Shown: one piece after another, positions 34,401 to 37,137 of the stretch
How the letters are laid out: the number at the start of each line of letters is the position of its first letter
How positions within the stretch are numbered: position 1 is the first letter of the stretch
Source of the DNA: Bacteroidales bacterium
GTDB lineage: Bacteria; Bacteroidota; Bacteroidia; Bacteroidales; ML635J-15
Length of the DNA stretch: 37,137 nucleotides
NCBI GenBank assembly: GCA_003249955.1
Contig: QKHS01000101.1
Span: 1 to 37,137 of the forward strand
Direction: 5' to 3'
Program-made: the position numbers and the translations under genes
The notes under the pieces: generated by a model
Told to the model about the DNA's origin: nothing
The model's input: only the letters and a program-made list of their open reading frames with translations
The model's database searches: none

Positions 34401-37137
34401 TGTGCATATGACTACTACCCGGCTTTATCCAGAGAAGATAAATATTTTTACGAAGGCCAGACAACCTCACAAATACATACAATTAAAAATTATTATTACG
34501 GGCCTTATGGGAACATAAAACAATACGTTAACTACAATGATAACTCGACAAATTCTGACAATATAAGAGGTGAAATCTATTATGACTATAATATAACCAA
34601 CAACTTATTAGCAATGGTTACCGAGTTAAAAGTTTATGACTCCCAGAATATTTTAATGCGTAGGACAACAGGTGATTATAATTCATCTTCGGGAAGTATT
34701 GCCCGTATAACCAGGTACGAAGGAACCAATTCTGCCATAACAGATCTTACTTATGATCAATATGGAAACGTCATAAAAATTGAATATCCTGCTAATATAA
34801 ATAATAACAGGCTTAAGTACGATTATGTTTACGACCCGGTTATTAATACATATCCTGTTACAATTTCAGATTACTGGGACAATACTTCTTATCATGAATA
34901 TAATTATAAGCTCGGCTTACCTACCAGAGTAACGGACCCAAGCGGTAACGAAATGCGTTACTCTTATTATTACGACGGGAAAACAGACAGTATTACCGGG
35001 CCTGATGAGGTAATAAATAATGTGCCTTATACTATAAAATGTGAATACTGGAGCATACTTGATGATTCGCATCCATACTTGTGGGCTTTAACAAGACATT
35101 ACGACCCTATTAATACGGGGAATGAATTCCTTAGTGTAAATATTTGTGACGGTATGGGACGCAGTGTTCAATCAAAGAAGACAGCTACAGTTGAAGGAGT
35201 AAATACCGTAGTAGTATCCGGACCGGTAATATACGACGAATTTGGCCGTCCGATATCTGTTTCTCAGCCTGCTACAGAAGCTTATTCTGACATCTATCAC
35301 TTTGTAGCGTTTTCAACTGTGGCAAGTTCAAATCCTAGTACTGTCAGTTATGATCTTCTGGACAGAGCTCTGGTAAAAACAGCTCCCGACAATACTACTG
35401 TTGAATATGAGTACGGGTTCGGATCTGATGCTTTCTCTAATACATCTTTCAGAACTATAATTACAGATCAGAATTCTATTGTTACCGAAAATTTTACAGA
35501 TTCACGCGGATTACAGACTTCTGTTACTGCGCCGTTAAACACTGTTACCAAATTTGAGTACTCTCCGTTGGGAGAATTGCTTATTTCAACAGATCCTGAA
35601 GGTAATAAAACATGCTATAAATATGATATGCAGGGCAGGATGTATCAGCGCATACATCCCGATGCCAACAACACAGTATATACTTATGATATGGCAGGTA
35701 ATGTGCAAACTGTTGTTACCGAAAATCTTGATGCCGTTTCCGAAGAAATACAATATGTTTACGGGAATTGCCGTTTAAAAGAAATACATTATCCTGTTAA
35801 TCCTGAAATGGATGTCTATTATGAATATGGAGATCATAATACCGGTAATCAAACCGGACGGCTTGTTAAGCAACAGGATGCTTCGGGGGTTCAGGAATTT
35901 TATTACGGTAATATGGGAGAACTTGTCGAAAATATTCATACCTTTGTAGTTCCTGAATCTAACGGGAATGTATATACTTTCAGAACAAGCTGGCAATATG
36001 ATAGCTGGAACAGGCTGAAAACCATTACATACCCTGACGGGGAACTTGTAACCTACAATTATGACAACGGCGGTAAACTACTGACAATGAACGGGAATAA
36101 AGGCGGAACAAATTATTCTTACGTAACCGGGGTTACTTACAATAAATATGGTAGCCGTACCCGTATTAATTACGGGAACAATACTTACATAAAATACACT
36201 TACGACCCGCAGACCCTAAGACTTGACCGGTTACAGAGCAATGATTGTAACGGGGATAAAATGCAATATATAAGGTATTCATATGATTATGCAGGAAATA
36301 TAACGGATGTTGTTAACTCAAGCGGATTTGTTACGGGGAATCTGGGCGGAAGCTATACTTATTCCAACACATACGATGACTTATACAGACTGACAGAATC
36401 ATACGGGTCTTTTGTTTCATATGGTAACGGTACCAGAACATATGACCTGGACATGTCCTATTCTGAGTCAGGAAACATTTTAAACAAAACTTTAAGTGCG
36501 CAGACTTTAATTAACGGTTCTGCTGTAACCATTTCATACAACAGCAATTACACATATAACGACCGTCCTCATAATGTTACAGCTACCAGCCTTGCTACTT
36601 ATTCATGGGATCTGAACGGAAACATGGTTTACAGGCGCAATGATGAAGGCCAACGGTTTATGTGCTGGGACGAAGAAAACAGGCTTGTTGCAGTTCGCGA
36701 TGTGGCAAAATTGTCGCAGGCTTCTGTTTATTTATATGATGCAGGTGGCGAAAGGGTATGGAAACTTACCGGACCTGAAACGCAAATGGCGTTAAATGCC
36801 CAAACTGTTTACACAAGTATCTATTTTGATAAAACTTTATATGCAAGCCCGTTAATGGTTATGACTGACGAAGAATACACAAAGCATTACTACATTGAAG
36901 GTGAACGGGTATGCTCTAAAATAGGCAGTGGGTTCGGTGTTGCTCCTCAATCTCCTACCGGGCCGCATTTGTCTTTTATTGAAGGTGACGCTGGTACAAC
37001 AGGTGCTGTTCTTAAAAATCTGGTTTATGAGGATCTCGATTGTGTAGGCTACAACAGTAATTGGGATCTGCTATCTACATTACCTCCGGCTTTAAACACC
37101 GCAAATGATCCTGAGAATCTTCGCTACTTTTATCATC
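28407..37137 (+). CDS. Giant SpvB/VCBS/RHS-repeat toxin-like protein (partial, C-terminus outside window)
   Basis: At least 2,910 aa in one unbroken frame from ATG 28407 to the window end. Order: signal peptide (MKNYLLPVIAITIFAGVIIS); a ~420-residue Ig-like region; an SpvB/TcaC-type domain (about 440-600, with FPLQIPAGRHGMQPQLAISY and NGWLGVGWGLSVPSI); a large section with VCBS/FG-GAP calcium repeats (TDKIVK, VNADGFIDYIY, INGDGLPDRID, LNGDGFLDYAYVDG at about 857-1830); then YD/RHS repeats from about 2110 to the end (YDEFGRP, YDMQGRMYQRIHPD, SWDLNGNM). This is the shell layout of Tc-toxin B/C and other RHS toxins, which enclose a C-terminal toxin domain. That domain and its immunity gene would lie beyond the right edge. 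Confidence 0.9.
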   Translation, partial: MKNYLLPVIAITIFAGVIISADITRERGLRKHHLNFVDPGYCDSEISTVYTEGVPETPVSELKSEEIFIPVNDLVCNLGKDENTMFDNPYDNYVTININKDLSAGYNVYLEYDLYGLNDYTSVCRSINDFVAGGGLVVTSNKSWSHQREHISANQLNTGDNLIRFSVPEGTDINYSIKNVRILTEKTSDKGKSIEINQNLQRNYFGQYAYISGFVNGPGSKDVSVYANNNKVNCYKGIFEGVIILDSGIADKETVIVKAVYSDGTSVEKEVRFSNNSPYDYINTDLYEYSYVESAAFPDHSFELNLNSLYLKAKAGCVTQNLNISVTGLRSVDMPLPDAGMINVTDVNSGYRCLPHGTIFENDVELGIKYDRNLIPAGYGPEDIRTFYFNEVSGKWVMLEMDSIDIANNLIISKTNHFTDFINAILKTPELPQTEAFTPTSLKDMKYADPLAGVNIMGIPSANNNGTANMSFPLQIPAGRHGMQPQLAISYSSDNANGWLGVGWGLSVPSISIDTRWGVPRFYDTLETEEYLVNGEQIIELGITSTDTIRFPLMHKDTLRHRGTATETFYSYRTEGAFHRIIRHSTSATDYWWEVIDKNGIKYLYGKYNSDSGVNQACVLSNPQNGNITQWVLTEIRDLYGNYVKYEYDTVTSTATHGAGGRQIYLKKITYTGFGTTDGKYTVEFTTDDRTDYFISGRSGFQETTDKLLKNIYIRYDNEFIRAYFLNYTEGAYKKSLLKSITDVTDSTKISLVDDIDCDDLVQYSGAITHCFDYYVEEGMDFNSNAVTATSALEDNDTIMDVVVVDSIGQTLGKSRSSSGYIGGTFGLGFDENYFSKSNAIGPNSGFSLGMNQEKTQLIDLNGDGLTDKIVKRQHHYDYYRGELNGNNELIFSSTPYQILGLNLRGLGRCWDKTFNAGGEIMVSILGIDASANYLGSFNKQAKNRYFADVNADGFIDYIYDDDVYFNKPDMYGNPLFNLVLLDNPRQYYDDDSCNFIIYDGELCDFSITDEDEISNTRRDPVKMWIAPATGKVDINSVIKRINPNNATNKSVYYSIQKEGEFSDFQLCNSVSKGDTTAHIDTITSVFDVIKGEAIYFRIHSDNSWGADDFEWDISLNFPTDYVLSENLSLDYTDADEKHIYVFDYTEDAVIHDKQYFVAPFDGTLNIEGSIASPAQSDSLNFIIKHNNTLLIDSVCPDATVFSGSFNFNRTVSQGDSILFKLLSNTNVNWSDIDFNAKIQYDSIVLDTVTISDSLKYYPNLQMSLFPRTLCLSRPVSLDSGTYNIYPGLNATNFNDGEIVFTAKSKRKLLDKKVITIENGGYSSNSGVLNFTLNEDDTVFFDYFIRDSYILENAYNSFLNDTEGALTPGSPDTYYKTGVFTVYEDSLQKFGNLYRGWGQFSYLDKTKTGSCYLVDESKLYIYSASVDSTVMDDFPFDNIDETTDYDNLAGTFNDYNVNGNDSVLSFAVMRADRKEDRWVDAFMVAYVDRENIGSGLNVSAIYSFLDDPSIFELEADYKIPDFDNPVSPNSLVPTKISKQNNNSFSVGAGAGPADFSFTCTKTKTRCLVDFTDLNGDRYPDVVGTDKIQFTTAQGGISDDTVFFPETFVSFGEAKAKGAAFGVKSTVYTGTATNTGEKGKLNNITGSFGIGVNTGNSDVSFIYFDINGDGLPDRIDSENDSVQLNLGYGFAPAIEWDVDTLGSNQSISFSLNLGNVLNYDNFSLSGGFGGSYNLNFDNFTQADVNNDGLTDICYLDNNDLMALINTGSGFYIKNISPSFNKTVGKGSSINISANASETYGTPFTTGKMVFSGYEDYSFSVCSEKVRLTDLNGDGFLDYAYVDGNSIKVNYGIPKKTNLLKEVTCPAKSSYSIDYSRTYPDIKSPDSKWVMASLETFDGFAGDGENRTYYRYEYSGAKYDRIERESRGFDTVITKQYDNFTDNNLYRTLLESYHTDRYTFKGLKKYEVNMDAGNNKYVETFYTWNYLFISTGDIIEDPDICAYDYYPALSREDKYFYEGQTTSQIHTIKNYYYGPYGNIKQYVNYNDNSTNSDNIRGEIYYDYNITNNLLAMVTELKVYDSQNILMRRTTGDYNSSSGSIARITRYEGTNSAITDLTYDQYGNVIKIEYPANINNNRLKYDYVYDPVINTYPVTISDYWDNTSYHEYNYKLGLPTRVTDPSGNEMRYSYYYDGKTDSITGPDEVINNVPYTIKCEYWSILDDSHPYLWALTRHYDPINTGNEFLSVNICDGMGRSVQSKKTATVEGVNTVVVSGPVIYDEFGRPISVSQPATEAYSDIYHFVAFSTVASSNPSTVSYDLLDRALVKTAPDNTTVEYEYGFGSDAFSNTSFRTIITDQNSIVTENFTDSRGLQTSVTAPLNTVTKFEYSPLGELLISTDPEGNKTCYKYDMQGRMYQRIHPDANNTVYTYDMAGNVQTVVTENLDAVSEEIQYVYGNCRLKEIHYPVNPEMDVYYEYGDHNTGNQTGRLVKQQDASGVQEFYYGNMGELVENIHTFVVPESNGNVYTFRTSWQYDSWNRLKTITYPDGELVTYNYDNGGKLLTMNGNKGGTNYSYVTGVTYNKYGSRTRINYGNNTYIKYTYDPQTLRLDRLQSNDCNGDKMQYIRYSYDYAGNITDVVNSSGFVTGNLGGSYTYSNTYDDLYRLTESYGSFVSYGNGTRTYDLDMSYSESGNILNKTLSAQTLINGSAVTISYNSNYTYNDRPHNVTATSLATYSWDLNGNMVYRRNDEGQRFMCWDEENRLVAVRDVAKLSQASVYLYDAGGERVWKLTGPETQMALNAQTVYTSIYFDKTLYASPLMVMTDEEYTKHYYIEGERVCSKIGSGFGVAPQSPTGPHLSFIEGDAGTTGAVLKNLVYEDLDCVGYNSNWDLLSTLPPALNTANDPENLRYFYH

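Noticed and set aside
29434-35996. Small ORFs inside the giant RHS gene on both strands
   Set aside because: All overlap a single continuous 2,910-codon frame with clear SpvB, VCBS and RHS motifs; they are shadows.

Overview
The window looks like a Bacteroidota genome segment, probably of the Bacteroidales type. The reasons are TTTG-N19-21-TAnnTTTG promoters, RadC-type JAB proteins, a Type IX secretion C-terminal domain, an SpvB/RHS polymorphic toxin, BT4734/PriCT-2/VapE-type primase-helicases and a spanin-like lipoprotein typical of Bacteroides phages. Base composition is patchy by eye: 2.1-4.5 kb and 16.6-26.4 kb are richer in GC, while 4.6-16.5 kb is very AT-rich.

Layout. (1) 1-2 kb: the N-terminal part of a RadC-like protein, a small lipoprotein and a frame-broken small membrane protein. 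(2) 2.1-4.5 kb: a replication module with an excisionase-like HTH protein and a primase/VapE helicase split by a one-base frameshift. A terminator follows, then about 0.9 kb of noncoding DNA with CTACAA iteron-like repeats. (3) 5.5-10.4 kb: an integron-like segment. A 130-bp attC-like hairpin ends a tightly overlapping five-gene operon (alpha-toroid membrane protein, CDA-fold deaminase, SAM methyltransferase, xylose-isomerase-like TIM barrel, PfkB kinase). Beyond the other end lie a half attC-like motif and the catalytic C-terminus of an IntI/Xer-type tyrosine recombinase. (4) 10.5-16.5 kb: AT-rich cargo, with a TIR-like NADase candidate, a DEDDy exonuclease, a small HTH protein with a probably leaderless promoter, an NTF2-like protein and several unknown pairs. 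(5) 16.6-26.4 kb: one dense plus-strand run of about 17 genes that looks like the virion and lysis module of a tailless, membrane-rich virus. It has a transglutaminase-fold protein, a candidate capsid protein, many single-TM proteins, a PG-binding protein, a glucosaminidase, a membrane-anchored JAB protein and a spanin-like lipoprotein. I see no terminase, portal or tail gene. (6) 26.8 kb to the end: a secreted T9SS-tagged protein followed by a giant SpvB/VCBS/RHS toxin-like protein that runs off the window.

Taken together, regions 2, 4 and 5 could be one provirus-like element whose replication and structural modules are separated by a variable cargo zone. Region 3 in that zone is the best candidate for an undescribed system: a metabolic-style operon carried like one very large integron cassette. 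All functional statements rest on motif reading by eye; no database search was run.
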